DNA of 64,000 nt from JAEWSN01 sp942493335 (GTDB lineage Bacteria; Bacillota; Clostridia; DSM-8532): NCBI GenBank assembly GCA_942493335.1, contig OW818693.1, positions 3,410,001-3,474,000 of the forward strand, given 5' to 3'. The translations under genes were made by a program, and so were the position numbers. The first letter of the stretch is position 1, and each line of letters starts with the position of its first letter. This document shows positions 16,984 through 25,299 of this stretch, one piece after another. Under the pieces are notes generated by a model. The model worked only from the letters and a program-made list of their open reading frames with translations. It searched no databases and had not been told where the DNA came from.

Positions 16984-18384
16984 ATGGAGTTTTCATTGGA
17001 TCGGAATAACGGTGTCCCATTATCCTTGCAGATCTATCATCATATTCGCATGGGCGTATTGAATGGAAATATCGCCTCCGGCTCCCGTCTGCCCTCTACA
17101 CGTGATCTTTCCTGCAGTTTATCCACCTCGCGCATGACGGTGGTTGATGCCTATGAGCAATTGATCGCCGAAGGGTATGCACAGGGAACACAGGGTTCCG
17201 GCACATGGATTTCCCCCATCCAGCGATGGGAAATCCCAACCACCCTGTCTTCCGCTGCAAAACCGCCCCGAACGGCCATAGATACAAGCATCTCTTTCCA
17301 CACCGGTCAACCGGATCCGGTAGATTTCTCCACAGCGCAGTTGAACCGATTGGGTCGTGAGATATTGTCCGAGATGACAAGTGAGGATTGGAAATATGGA
17401 GACGCACAGGGTCTCCTGACATTACGCGAGGAACTCTCCGATTATCTGTATCGTCAGCGTGGCATGCGCACAAACCCTTTAGACATCCATATCACTACAG
17501 GAACCACCCAAGGCATAGCGATGGTTTCCCACATCCGCCATGTTCCAGGTGCACAGGCGCTGGTCGAGAATCCCGCCAGTGAAGGTTTGATTCGAGCCAT
17601 CCGCTCCCACGGTTATGCTTTGGTGCCGCAACCTGCCGATGATCATGGCATGATCACGGACAACCTGCCAAAAAACATCCCCTATCTCAGGGTGATCCAC
17701 GTCACACCCTCCCATCAGTTTCCATTGGGTGGGATCCTTCCCATCCAGCGCCGTCTGGCCCTGCTCCGCTACGCAGAACAACAGGATGCCATCGTGCTCG
17801 AGGATGACTATGACAGTGAATTCCGCTTCATGGGTTCACCCATCAGTCCGCTATTCACCCTATCACCCGATCGGGTGCTTTATTCCGGGTCCTTCAGCAA
17901 GACGCTGGCACCAGCCCTGCGGTTGGGGTATCTTGTCGCACCGCCAGCTTTTCGAAAAGCACTGCGCATCACAAAGCGTTATTCGGACGTCCATACCGGC
18001 ATTTTGGAGCAACGGCTTGTATTGGCATTGCTGCAATCCGGTGAACTCGAGCGGCACATTCGTAGAATGCGCACGCGTTACGCAAAAAAAAGAGAGGTTC
18101 TTGTCCAGGGATTGTACCAGTACTTCGGGGATAGTGTCCGCATCCGGGGAGATGCTGCCGGACTTCATCTGACCGCTTCCTTTGCGGATATCCATTTCAC
18201 ACCGGAACGCTTGCAGTTCCTGGAGAAGGGTGGTGTACATGTCGTCCCCCTGACCCAGCACTGCATTCAGCCAACACTTCCCCTTAATGCGTTGGTCCTT
18301 GGATATGGACACCTGACGCAAGAACAGATCAAAACAGGACTGCATCATCTTTCCCGTCTACTGAAAATGGACGTGCAACCCTGA
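16984..18384 (+). CDS. MocR-type regulator: GntR helix-turn-helix fused to a PLP aminotransferase domain
   Basis: 466 residues. Residues 1-75 are a GntR winged helix (PLSLQIYHHIRMGVLNGNIASGSRLPSTRDLSCSLSTSRMTVVDAYEQL). After a linker, residues ~115-460 are a fold-type-I aminotransferase domain with TGTTQGIAMVSHI, DDYDSEF for the PLP-pyridine aspartate, and SGSFSKTLAPALRLGY with the Schiff-base lysine K306. GACGGAGGGACT precedes the start. As a class these proteins sense amino acids, PLP or similar compounds and regulate a neighbouring gene, here the divergent EamA transporter. Confidence 0.9.
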   Translation: MEFSLDRNNGVPLSLQIYHHIRMGVLNGNIASGSRLPSTRDLSCSLSTSRMTVVDAYEQLIAEGYAQGTQGSGTWISPIQRWEIPTTLSSAAKPPRTAIDTSISFHTGQPDPVDFSTAQLNRLGREILSEMTSEDWKYGDAQGLLTLREELSDYLYRQRGMRTNPLDIHITTGTTQGIAMVSHIRHVPGAQALVENPASEGLIRAIRSHGYALVPQPADDHGMITDNLPKNIPYLRVIHVTPSHQFPLGGILPIQRRLALLRYAEQQDAIVLEDDYDSEFRFMGSPISPLFTLSPDRVLYSGSFSKTLAPALRLGYLVAPPAFRKALRITKRYSDVHTGILEQRLVLALLQSGELERHIRRMRTRYAKKREVLVQGLYQYFGDSVRIRGDAAGLHLTASFADIHFTPERLQFLEKGGVHVVPLTQHCIQPTLPLNALVLGYGHLTQEQIKTGLHHLSRLLKMDVQP

Positions 18385-18413
18385 TTGGAAAGATCCTGAA
18401 TTGTAAAAAGCTT

Positions 18414-18519
18414 TCAACTCATCATGCGAACAAAGATGCGGACCCGATACGGATCAAAATGGGTACCTGCACAACGAATGACCTCTTTCCTCGCCTCCCA
18501 ACGCGCAAGGATGTTTTCT
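18414..18519 (-). pseudogene. C-terminal remnant of an HD-GYP domain protein
   Basis: Directly behind the BlaR1-type stop, the minus strand reads LKENILARWEARKEVIRC then AGTHFDPYRVRIFVRMMS and a stop at 18414. The GTHFDP...F segment is the characteristic end of HD-GYP cyclic-di-GMP phosphodiesterase domains. There is no start codon and no HD motif upstream, because the BlaR1-type gene abuts it. I read it as a fragment left by an insertion or recombination. Confidence 0.6.
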
Positions 18520-20106
18520 TTAAGGCATGCTGTCCGCTTCATGCTGATGGGCTAAAATATAGTCTTTCGTGTTTGAAGAATATTGAGGGGAAGACATAAT
18601 AGCCTTCAAGTTTTTCTCGACAGAAATCGATGAAGGGCTTCCAACTTCAAAGCTCGGCATCAGATTGAACGCTCCTCCCTCTAACCTACTCAGGAATTTT
18701 ACATAAGAAGAATGATTTTCAGAGGTCTTGAAGATGTCTCCACCTATCACGGTGTTTGCCCAGCTTCTGGAGAACAGCATTGTATTGCTTTTGCTTCCAT
18801 CAGACAGATTGTAAATGATTTCATCGGCATTTCCGATCAGTGAAAAAAGCATCAGTGTATTTTCCTGATACTGCACACTGTCGGACACCATTGCCTCATC
18901 CAGCATCCCCTCATCTGTCTGTAGGTATATTGTGATTGCATAGGGTTTATTTTCAGTCTGCAGCTCGATATGGTCATAAGAAACATCGCCCGGAAAAGTA
19001 AGCTTGTTGATGATGCCCGTTACTTTTGAAGCATTTCCTACATACTCCGTCCGATCATTCATATAGGTTTCGGACTTGAGTGCTGCTTCTATATTTTCAT
19101 CCGTCGGATTGGATATGAGTCCAACACCCACAGCAACTACTAAAACAGCAACGGCCAATACCATCCAGAATAAAGGTTTCTTGTAATTCAATACATTTCT
19201 TATTCTCATTCCAACGTTGCTTTCACTAAAAGCAAGAGGACTGCCGGAAATAAAGCTTCTGCTCAAAGCCATTGAAAGAAGAGAGGTGCTATATTCGCTC
19301 TTAGCCTCACTTCCAAGGTCTTTTATCACCTTTTCGTCACAGGACATTTCCATATCACGGCTCATCATTACAAAGCTTAGCCATACGAACGGATTAAACC
19401 AGTGAATGCAAAGCACCCCAAAAGCAAAAAGCTTAACCAGAGGGTCCGATCGTTTGATGTGTGTCTGTTCATGTATTAATATATGCATGGTCTCATGATC
19501 GGAAAGACCTGAAGGCAAGTAGATCGTAGGCTTGAATATTCCCAAAACAAAAGGCGACTTCAACTTCTCATCCACAAAAACACGCTCCTGCGACTGGAAC
19601 TGGCTGCATGATCGAGCAGCAAGCTCGTCTTGCGAGACGCTTACAGCCATATTCATTTTGCTTTTAAGATCGATATACGATATTATTCCGTACGCAATCA
19701 TCATCAGAACGCCTACAACCCATACAAATGAAAGGACAGCCATCATGATCTGTATGGGATTAACACTGGCATAAGGTGTCGCAGCAGGCAATGAGCTGTT
19801 GATGATCCTATTCACTCCGTTAATCCCCATATCCACTTCAGGAAATGCCATGTACCCAATGTTCATGGGGATATGCTCGTTTGCACCGCTGGAGGGTGAT
19901 ATGGACTTTAAAAGACTGAATGCGGATGAAAATGAAAAGGGGCAAACAAGCCTGAAAAGCACAAAAGCCCATAACCAGTAAGAAAAAATCTTGGGCGCCT
20001 TTTTTATGAGAAACCTGATCGCTAAAACAAATAGAATGACGTAGGTTGCTGTTATACTCATATTCATAATATGAATGAACAGATTCTGAAGCATACTATC
20101 CATCAT
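18520..20106 (-). CDS. BlaR1/MecR1-type M56 membrane metallopeptidase
   Basis: 528 residues. Four membrane segments lie in the N-terminal ~310 residues. The zinc peptidase motif HEQTH (H212, E213, H216) is followed by EMSCDEKV, the typical M56 layout. After a further membrane helix (LFWMVLAVAVLVVAVGVGLI) the C-terminus is not a penicillin-binding domain but a ~180-residue extracytoplasmic region resembling DUF4825-type tails, so this is unlikely to be a dedicated beta-lactam sensor. The start overlaps the BlaI-type stop by 4 bases. In the family, signal sensing triggers cleavage of the partner repressor. Codon and base usage are AT-richer than in flanking regions. Confidence 0.88.
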   Translation of the reverse strand: MMDSMLQNLFIHIMNMSITATYVILFVLAIRFLIKKAPKIFSYWLWAFVLFRLVCPFSFSSAFSLLKSISPSSGANEHIPMNIGYMAFPEVDMGINGVNRIINSSLPAATPYASVNPIQIMMAVLSFVWVVGVLMMIAYGIISYIDLKSKMNMAVSVSQDELAARSCSQFQSQERVFVDEKLKSPFVLGIFKPTIYLPSGLSDHETMHILIHEQTHIKRSDPLVKLFAFGVLCIHWFNPFVWLSFVMMSRDMEMSCDEKVIKDLGSEAKSEYSTSLLSMALSRSFISGSPLAFSESNVGMRIRNVLNYKKPLFWMVLAVAVLVVAVGVGLISNPTDENIEAALKSETYMNDRTEYVGNASKVTGIINKLTFPGDVSYDHIELQTENKPYAITIYLQTDEGMLDEAMVSDSVQYQENTLMLFSLIGNADEIIYNLSDGSKSNTMLFSRSWANTVIGGDIFKTSENHSSYVKFLSRLEGGAFNLMPSFEVGSPSSISVEKNLKAIMSSPQYSSNTKDYILAHQHEADSMP

Positions 20107-20468
20107 TCCCTCTCCTTATAGCTGTCGATCAATTTTTTAAGGTGCTCGGCCTCTTGTTCACTTATTTGCTTATCTCCCATAAACGCCGTTAGAAATTTCG
20201 GAAGCGATCCCGAAAAAGCTCTGTTAATAAGCTGTTCACTCTCATACTTTTGAACTTTTTCTCTTTTGACAAGAGAGTAGACTTTGGAATTGTCGTTCTT
20301 CAAGATATCACGTTCGCATAGTTTCTTTAGTACTGTATAGGTCGTTGATTTTTTCCACCCCAGATGTTTTGCACACAGCGTCACAAGTTCTCCGGAGGCA
20401 ATCGGTTCATTGTCCCAAACGATGGTTGCAAACCTATATTCACTTTCGCAAAGACTATAGCTCTCCAT
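20103..20468 (-). CDS. BlaI/MecI/CopY-type transcriptional repressor
   Basis: 121 residues with the family's winged helix: SEYRFATIVWDNEPIASGELVTLCAKHLGWKKSTTYTVLKKLCERDIL, then YSLVKREKVQKYESEQLINRAFSGSLPKFLTAFM for dimerisation and cleavage. AAAGGAGTGAGAACATTC precedes the ATG at 20468. It forms an operon with the M56 peptidase gene, and two dyads with the spacing of BlaI operators lie just upstream, consistent with autorepression relieved by peptidase-dependent cleavage. Confidence 0.9.
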   Translation of the reverse strand: MESYSLCESEYRFATIVWDNEPIASGELVTLCAKHLGWKKSTTYTVLKKLCERDILKNDNSKVYSLVKREKVQKYESEQLINRAFSGSLPKFLTAFMGDKQISEQEAEHLKKLIDSYKERE

Positions 20469-20515
20469 GAATGTTCTCACTCCTTTTAGGTCTATGTTTT
20501 TATTCGCGCTTTTCG

Positions 20516-20531
20516 GTCTACTATTATAGAC
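20516..20531 (-). promoter_or_regulatory. BlaI-type operator O1 with embedded TATAAT
   Basis: GTCTA and TAGAC arms around 6 bp; on the minus strand the centre reads TATAAT, a consensus -10. It lies 48 bases upstream of the repressor start. Confidence 0.65.
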
Positions 20532-20543
20532 TTGATGTTGTGA

Positions 20544-20559
20544 GTCTATCATTATAGAC
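20544..20559 (-). promoter_or_regulatory. BlaI-type operator O2 with embedded TATAAT
   Basis: The same GTCTA-N6-TAGAC dyad, centred 28 bp from O1, again with TATAAT on the minus strand. Tandem paired sites fit BlaI/MecI family repression. Confidence 0.65.
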
Positions 20560-20589
20560 CTTACTTCGTCAAGAAACCGAGCTTATTTT

Positions 20590-20758
20590 TTTTTGCAACC
20601 AATGCTGCCAACCTGATTAACAGCAGGAACGATGTTGAAACCACGAGCAGAGTATCCAGCTGATGTTCAAGACAATTTGAAACACCGATAGACTTCACAA
20701 GGCCTTCCTGATGTAGTTTTTCCATTTCAAGACAAGCAGGAGCATATGATTCCTTCAC
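20590..20758 (-). pseudogene. Aldo/keto reductase fragment, frameshifted and truncated
   Basis: The minus strand encodes LEMEKLHQEGLVKSIGVSN CLEHQLDTLL, the conserved strand-and-loop of aldo/keto reductases, and then shifts frame: the continuation NIVPAVNQVG is readable in another frame before a stop. The N-terminal catalytic part and the rest of the barrel are absent. The complete aldo/keto reductase at 28094 belongs to a different subgroup and is not its source. Confidence 0.65.
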
Positions 20759-21132
20759 TGGCCAAATCCATTACTATGCCCCAGGTGCAATGGGAAGATG
20801 AGAATCATCGCGTTCATAACTCTGACGCATCTTATCAAATCATGCTCGCGAATTCCCTCTGAAGATGCGTATTCACAGGCAGCCCAATATGGGGACGATG
20901 GTGAAGGAGGAAGCGAAGCGCTGGAATATGCAAAGGGTGAGTTGAATGTGGCATTCGTAGAATCAGAGAAGTTGTTTTGTTGGATGGGATGTCCCTCGAG
21001 TAGTGGGAATGGGTTACGAATAAATGTTGACATATGAATGAGTTACATGCGATCATGAAGGCGATAAAAAGTAAATTCCTATCAGGGAAGGTATTTTTAG
21101 CTAATTCCCATCAGGAACGGAGGATATTCAAC
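20759..21132. other. Intergenic region with a direct repeat before the DUF6273 gene
   Basis: No gene is supported between the aldo/keto reductase fragment and the DUF6273 gene. Near its end two similar segments, AATTCCTATCAGGGAAGG at about 21074 and AATTCCCATCAGGAACGG at about 21103 (period 29), lie in the untranslated leader. Confidence 0.5.
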
Positions 21133-22488
21133 ATGAGAAAACTCAAAAACAGATTTGCCATTTTATTGGTCGTTACAATGATTGCATCTTTGACTTCAAC
21201 GAGTATGGCCGCAACCTACCAAAGTGAAGCTGAAGCAATGAGCACAATAGGGCTGCTAAAAGGGACAGGCAAGGGTCTTGATCTTGAATCATCGCTCACC
21301 AGACTTCAAGGTGTTGTGCTTGCAATTAGGCTGCAAGGAAAAGAGGCCGATGCGTTGTCGATGACAGAGACCGCAGAAAATACTGCGCTGAACAATGTTG
21401 AAGACATTGCTTCCATTCCTGGATGGGGCCGCAAATATGCTGCATATGCACTTGCAAAAGGCATCATATCCGGTGTTGGCAAATCAGCCGCTGGAAAAAC
21501 AATATTTGCACCGATAGACCCACTTTCGGGAAGACAGTTCATGACCATGGTTCTCAGATCTATGGGTTACACAGGCTCTGATATTTATGCTACCTGTACA
21601 ACTAAGGGTGTGGAAGTAGGAATGCTTACATCTGCTCAAGCAAATGCATTTGCAGCAAAAAAACAACTGATTCGTGATGATTCAGCTGGAATTATGTATG
21701 GCGCTGTTAAAAATGGGATTGCTTCAAATGGAAGACCCTTGTCGTTCACACCTGTACCTGGCGTAATAACGACACCGAAGGTAGTTCCTGAAATGAAGGC
21801 CGGCGACTACCTGAGCTTTGGGAAATATTACGGTGAAACCATCCTTTGGAAATGTGTAAGCATAACGAATGATGGAATCACTCTAGCATCAGAGTATACG
21901 CTTTGTCAGAAAACCTTTGATGCTGCAGAGAGTGGAATGTGGAAACAAGGCACTACCAATGTGGAGAAACTCGGAAGTGGTATCTGGTCAAATTCAAATA
22001 TCAGAGAATGGCTGAATAGTACGTCTACAACTGTTGATTATTCAACCCAGTCTCCGAATAAAAGTGCCGTTGCAGGCGGAATAAATGCCTATGCCGACGA
22101 AGCCGGCTTTTTGAGTAATTTTACTCAAGCTGAACGAGATCTGATTAAGCCAGTTACACACGATGGTGTTTCTGACATGGTTTATCTGCCCTCTTTGGCA
22201 GAAGTCAGTCTTTATTACGGAAACACGGACAACCAACGGAAGCGAAAAATGACGGATATTGGCATTCAAAAAGGTGAATACAAAAACACTAACTTTGACA
22301 CATGGATTTACTGGACCCGTACAATGAATCCTGACTATAACTATAGTGTTTGTGATATTCGCAGCGATGGCACTACCTGGTTTAGTCTCGCCTACATAGG
22401 CAGCAATGGCATCGCACCCGCGCTGCAATTATCCTCATATACTTCCACAAAAGGAAGTGGCGCTATGAGTGATCCTTGGAGTTACTAG
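21133..22488 (+). CDS. Exported protein with an SLH-like N-terminal region and a DUF6273 domain
   Basis: 451 residues. A signal peptide (RKLKNRFAILLVVTMIASLTSTSMA, cleavage near residue 27) leads into ~160 residues resembling S-layer-homology repeats (AEAMSTIGLLKGTGKG, SLTRLQGVVLAIRL, WGRKYAAYALAKGII, PLSGRQFMTMVLRSMGY). The C-terminal ~220 residues match the DUF6273 pattern: GIWSNSNIREWLNS, DEAGFLSNFTQAERDLI, VYLPSLAEVSLYY, WTRTMN, GIAPALQL. It is probably cell-wall or surface attached; the DUF6273 function is unknown. CGGAGG precedes the start. The low GC content matches the surrounding island. Confidence 0.8.
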   Translation: MRKLKNRFAILLVVTMIASLTSTSMAATYQSEAEAMSTIGLLKGTGKGLDLESSLTRLQGVVLAIRLQGKEADALSMTETAENTALNNVEDIASIPGWGRKYAAYALAKGIISGVGKSAAGKTIFAPIDPLSGRQFMTMVLRSMGYTGSDIYATCTTKGVEVGMLTSAQANAFAAKKQLIRDDSAGIMYGAVKNGIASNGRPLSFTPVPGVITTPKVVPEMKAGDYLSFGKYYGETILWKCVSITNDGITLASEYTLCQKTFDAAESGMWKQGTTNVEKLGSGIWSNSNIREWLNSTSTTVDYSTQSPNKSAVAGGINAYADEAGFLSNFTQAERDLIKPVTHDGVSDMVYLPSLAEVSLYYGNTDNQRKRKMTDIGIQKGEYKNTNFDTWIYWTRTMNPDYNYSVCDIRSDGTTWFSLAYIGSNGIAPALQLSSYTSTKGSGAMSDPWSY

Positions 22489-22571
22489 TCTCGTAAAGTT
22501 TCACTTGATGATAACGCAAAGTGTTTACAGATCCTTGGAATACTTGGAAACAACAAAAGCACATTATAGAC

Positions 22572-22628
22572 CCGGCAATTGATTGCTGTCGTTTTTGAAT
22601 GCGGAACAAGCCTTGTATCAATTGCCGG
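22572..22628 (+). terminator. 12-bp perfect hairpin after the DUF6273 gene
   Basis: CCGGCAATTGAT (22572-22583) and ATCAATTGCCGG (22617-22628) are perfect arms around 33 bases, 84 bases after the stop. Only a weak TATCTTTT follows, so termination is plausible but not certain. Confidence 0.45.
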
Positions 22629-22687
22629 AGTCCTATCTTTTACTACATGTTTGTTGCCGATTCTATAATAAACAATCCCACCACCGG

Positions 22688-22714
22688 AAGGGCATAATCT
22701 TGGATTATGCCCTT
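22688..22714. terminator. 12-bp perfect hairpin with 3-base loop
   Basis: AAGGGCATAATC and GATTATGCCCTT pair around TTG; a short TTTC overlaps its end. It is the second of three hairpins in about 200 bases. Confidence 0.5.
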
Positions 22715-22715
22715 T

Positions 22716-22770
22716 CAAAGGCTCTGAGCACAAGCCCGACGGCCTTGTGTTCAGAGCCTTTGACCGTCGG
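22716..22770 (+). ncRNA. Large stem-loop with a possible pseudoknot
   Basis: CAAAGGCTCTGA/TCAGAGCCTTTG (12 bp) and CACAAG/CTTGTG (6 bp) stack with a single internal mismatch. The loop sequence CCGACGG (22736-22742) is complementary to CCGTCGG (22764-22770) right after the stem, so an H-type pseudoknot could form. Whether it is transcribed is unknown; a REP-like DNA element is the alternative. Confidence 0.4.
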
Positions 22771-22793
22771 ACCGATTGTTCCGTAGAATGCAG

Positions 22794-22837
22794 CCGTTAT
22801 CCAAGCCCATTCCGTCCCTCTCCGCACAGCAGCATCC
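22794..22837 (+). repeat. 44-bp repeat, copy 2 (half terminator)
   Basis: It matches 15525-15568 with one mismatch. The right arm that completes the terminator in copy 1 is not present here. Together with the three hairpins this fills most of the gap between the DUF6273 gene and rpmB. Confidence 0.75.
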
Positions 22838-22893
22838 ACTTGCGCCGATGAAGGAATTGTCGGAGAAGACATTGGAAGCGTGCCATGTTATAC

Positions 22894-22925
22894 AAAAAGG
22901 AGGCGACCATTGTTTGGCCGCCTCC
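22894..22925 (-). terminator. Intrinsic terminator of rpmB
   Basis: On the minus strand GGAGGCG...CGCCTCC, with an inner 3-bp stem, is followed by TTTTTG, about 57 bases after the rpmB stop. Confidence 0.75.
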
Positions 22926-22981
22926 CTGAAGTTGGTCGAAATCGTTCAATCATGCCCGGCATAAGCCATTACGGTTTTCTA

Positions 22982-23191
22982 TCACTGTCTGGGTCTGTTC
23001 GTTTTTTCCATGGACCGGATGCACCGCGTGCACAGGACCACGGATACGCTCTGATTTCCCATCGTGACCCGTTTCTTTTTCAGGTTCGGTTTGAAGGTCC
23101 GCTGGCTTCGTCCACTTACATAGGTGGAATGGGAGTGACTCACCCGGACACCAAACGCTGTCTTCTTCTCACACATCTCACATCGCGCCAT
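22982..23191 (-). CDS. rpmB: Ribosomal protein bL28
   Basis: 69 residues: MARCEMCEKKTAFGVRVSHSH, then RTFKPNLKKKRVTM and VVLCTRCIRSMEK. This is the standard bL28 pattern (CxxC, VSHSH, KPNL, CTRC) with all four zinc-ligand cysteines kept, i.e. the zinc-containing form. It is slightly longer than usual because of a STYVSGRSQ insertion after the SHSH motif. AGGTGAAAGATC precedes the start and an intrinsic terminator follows. It stands alone, with no other ribosomal or translation genes nearby. Confidence 0.9.
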   Translation of the reverse strand: MARCEMCEKKTAFGVRVSHSHSTYVSGRSQRTFKPNLKKKRVTMGNQSVSVVLCTRCIRSMEKTNRPRQ

Positions 23192-23543
23192 GATCTTTCA
23201 CCTCATGCCCAAATAAATCGTGCCTGCTGCTGCAGGAACAATCGTCCTCACCGATCTCCGTTCGCTCCCGCAAGGATGGCAACAGGAACCAGGCATTGCC
23301 AATCATGTGCAATCCATTCCCGGTTTCCAGTCAGGAGCGTTTCTGCTTTCTTTGATCAATCGACGGAGCATCAGCTTATGGACGGCATATGGCTACCTCG
23401 CTGCATGTGGAATCGTTCCTGTCCAGTATTGCAGACAAGTCCCCATTCGGCAATCATGCAGATTGATTATACGTAAGGATGACGCAGCATGCAGGATGTC
23501 GGCTCACGACACCCCTTCCACCACACATGGATTTGAATGGTAC
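23192..23543. other. Intergenic region upstream of rpmB, no gene seen
   Basis: Open frames exist on the plus strand but none has a ribosome site or a family resemblance. It presumably holds the rpmB promoter on the minus strand and the 3' end of the WG-repeat message. Confidence 0.5.
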
Positions 23544-25289
23544 CTATTTCACAACATCAACTTTTATGGAACAAACCTGCCCCGTAGTCTTTGATTTTAC
23601 GGTAATCGTCGTCACGCCTGTTTTTTTTCCCGTAACACTGCCGAATTTGTCAACCTGTGCGATTTTTATGTCTGCACACACATAAGTAAAAGTATCGTTT
23701 TTCACTGTGCCACTGAGCAGGACTTTCTGTTGTTTTCCAACTTTCACTTTTGAAATGGATGCCTTGAATTTAGGTACAGGGGCTGCAGTGGCAATCAGAG
23801 GCAATGTTCCGGTGTATTTGATCAACCCATATTTGTTGTTTTTATTTACCCATGCCAACCCATCCTTGAAGCCAGTAGGAACATCTTCCGATTCATCATA
23901 CTCAAATGGCGTTACAGGGGAATTGTTCACATCGACAAATCCCCATTTTGTTCCCTTCTTAACATAGTTCAAACCGCCTGCCACGCTGCCCTTGAGGTCT
24001 GCATTGTCATACATCGTCGGTATTACTACCTTGCCCGATTTATCCACATATCCATACTTTTCATTTTTCACAACGGCTGCCAAGCCGCCTGCAAAAGGGT
24101 TGATCTCTTGATACTCAAAAGGAATAACCACTTTGCCTTTCGTATTGATGCAACCCCAATTATATGACGAGTAGTATAGGATAAATTCCGAAACAGGTGT
24201 AAACACTCGTAGGGGTTGACTACTTTCATAGGGCGTTTCATAAAAAATCGGTATAATGATGTTGCCCTTCAAGTCAGCATAGCCGCTAGAAATCCAACCT
24301 GTCGAATCTTCCCCTTCCAGAACGACATAATCATTGTTTATCGTTGAGATTTGGACATCGTCATACTTAAATGGCAATGCTATATTTCCTTTTGTATCAA
24401 CGCATCCTATCTTGTCGTTTAGTTTTACGTATGCAAAACCATTCGCATAACTAAAAACTTGCTGGTACTTGAAATCCAGTACCGTATTTCCATTCAAGTC
24501 GATCACACCTTCATAATCACCCTTTTGCGCAATCAGATAGTCACCGCGAATATGAATGTCCGACTTGATCAAATAATCATAAATATAGGGTATTTTCAAG
24601 TTTCCCGCAACATCAACATAACCTGTTGAGTTGGGATCCTGACCATAAATGCCACTTACTGCCAAACTTCCTCTTTTTACAATTGCACCTGTATCCGTAC
24701 ATGATTTGATTGCATCTGCATCCACTTGAACGGCGCCTTGCTTGCTGAGTATGTAATAGGATGCACGCGTATTGTCAGCACTGATTTTCGTTCCAACACA
24801 ATAACCGGTACGAAAATCACCCTCGATTTTCCGATATTCGCAAGGAATGATCACATTCCCTGCACGATCAATGACACCCCAACCGCTTTCATTCGATACA
24901 ACACAAAGTCCGTTTACAAATTCGGCAGCACCCGAGTGTGGAAACGACACGACCAAATTTCCCTTCAGATCGACAAATCCCTTGTCAACTGCCGCCAAAC
25001 CTTCACTGAATTCCGATATTACATTGTAAAGACCGATGGGTACAATAACAGTACCTTGTTTATTGATGATTCCAGGAGCAGATCTGGCTGACCCGTCTGC
25101 GTCAAGTATGGTTTTATACACGATGGCGAGACCATTTTCATCGAACCCGTTCGGTGATACGTTATCATAGATGGGTGCTATGACAGTTTCAATCTTTACG
25201 GCCGCATTGACCGATTCGATATTGGCGATGAAAACCACAAATATCAACAACATCAGACTGCCTGTCAAAACTGCGAACCTCTTTATCAT
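23544..25289 (-). CDS. Secreted WG-repeat protein with a C-terminal bacterial Ig-like domain
   Basis: 581 residues. A signal peptide (IKRFAVLTGSLMLLIFVVFIANIESVNA) precedes about ten WG-type repeats of ~45 residues, for example GCVDTKGNIALPFKYDDV, WGCINTKGKVVIPFEYQEI, YGYVDKSGKVVIPTMYDNA and WGFVDVNNSPVTPFEYDES. The last ~75 residues (SISKVKVGKQQKVLLSG...GVTTITVKSKTTG) resemble a BIG2 Ig-like domain. WG repeats probably form a beta-propeller or solenoid for surface interactions; no enzymatic function is apparent. TTAGGAGGAACAGC precedes the start. Base composition is AT-rich as in the rest of the island. Confidence 0.85.
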   Translation of the reverse strand: MIKRFAVLTGSLMLLIFVVFIANIESVNAAVKIETVIAPIYDNVSPNGFDENGLAIVYKTILDADGSARSAPGIINKQGTVIVPIGLYNVISEFSEGLAAVDKGFVDLKGNLVVSFPHSGAAEFVNGLCVVSNESGWGVIDRAGNVIIPCEYRKIEGDFRTGYCVGTKISADNTRASYYILSKQGAVQVDADAIKSCTDTGAIVKRGSLAVSGIYGQDPNSTGYVDVAGNLKIPYIYDYLIKSDIHIRGDYLIAQKGDYEGVIDLNGNTVLDFKYQQVFSYANGFAYVKLNDKIGCVDTKGNIALPFKYDDVQISTINNDYVVLEGEDSTGWISSGYADLKGNIIIPIFYETPYESSQPLRVFTPVSEFILYYSSYNWGCINTKGKVVIPFEYQEINPFAGGLAAVVKNEKYGYVDKSGKVVIPTMYDNADLKGSVAGGLNYVKKGTKWGFVDVNNSPVTPFEYDESEDVPTGFKDGLAWVNKNNKYGLIKYTGTLPLIATAAPVPKFKASISKVKVGKQQKVLLSGTVKNDTFTYVCADIKIAQVDKFGSVTGKKTGVTTITVKSKTTGQVCSIKVDVVK

Positions 25290-25299
25290 GCTGTTCCTC

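Noticed and set aside
22880..23476. 198-codon plus-strand frame
   Set aside because: Covers the rpmB gene and its terminator antisense; no family resemblance.
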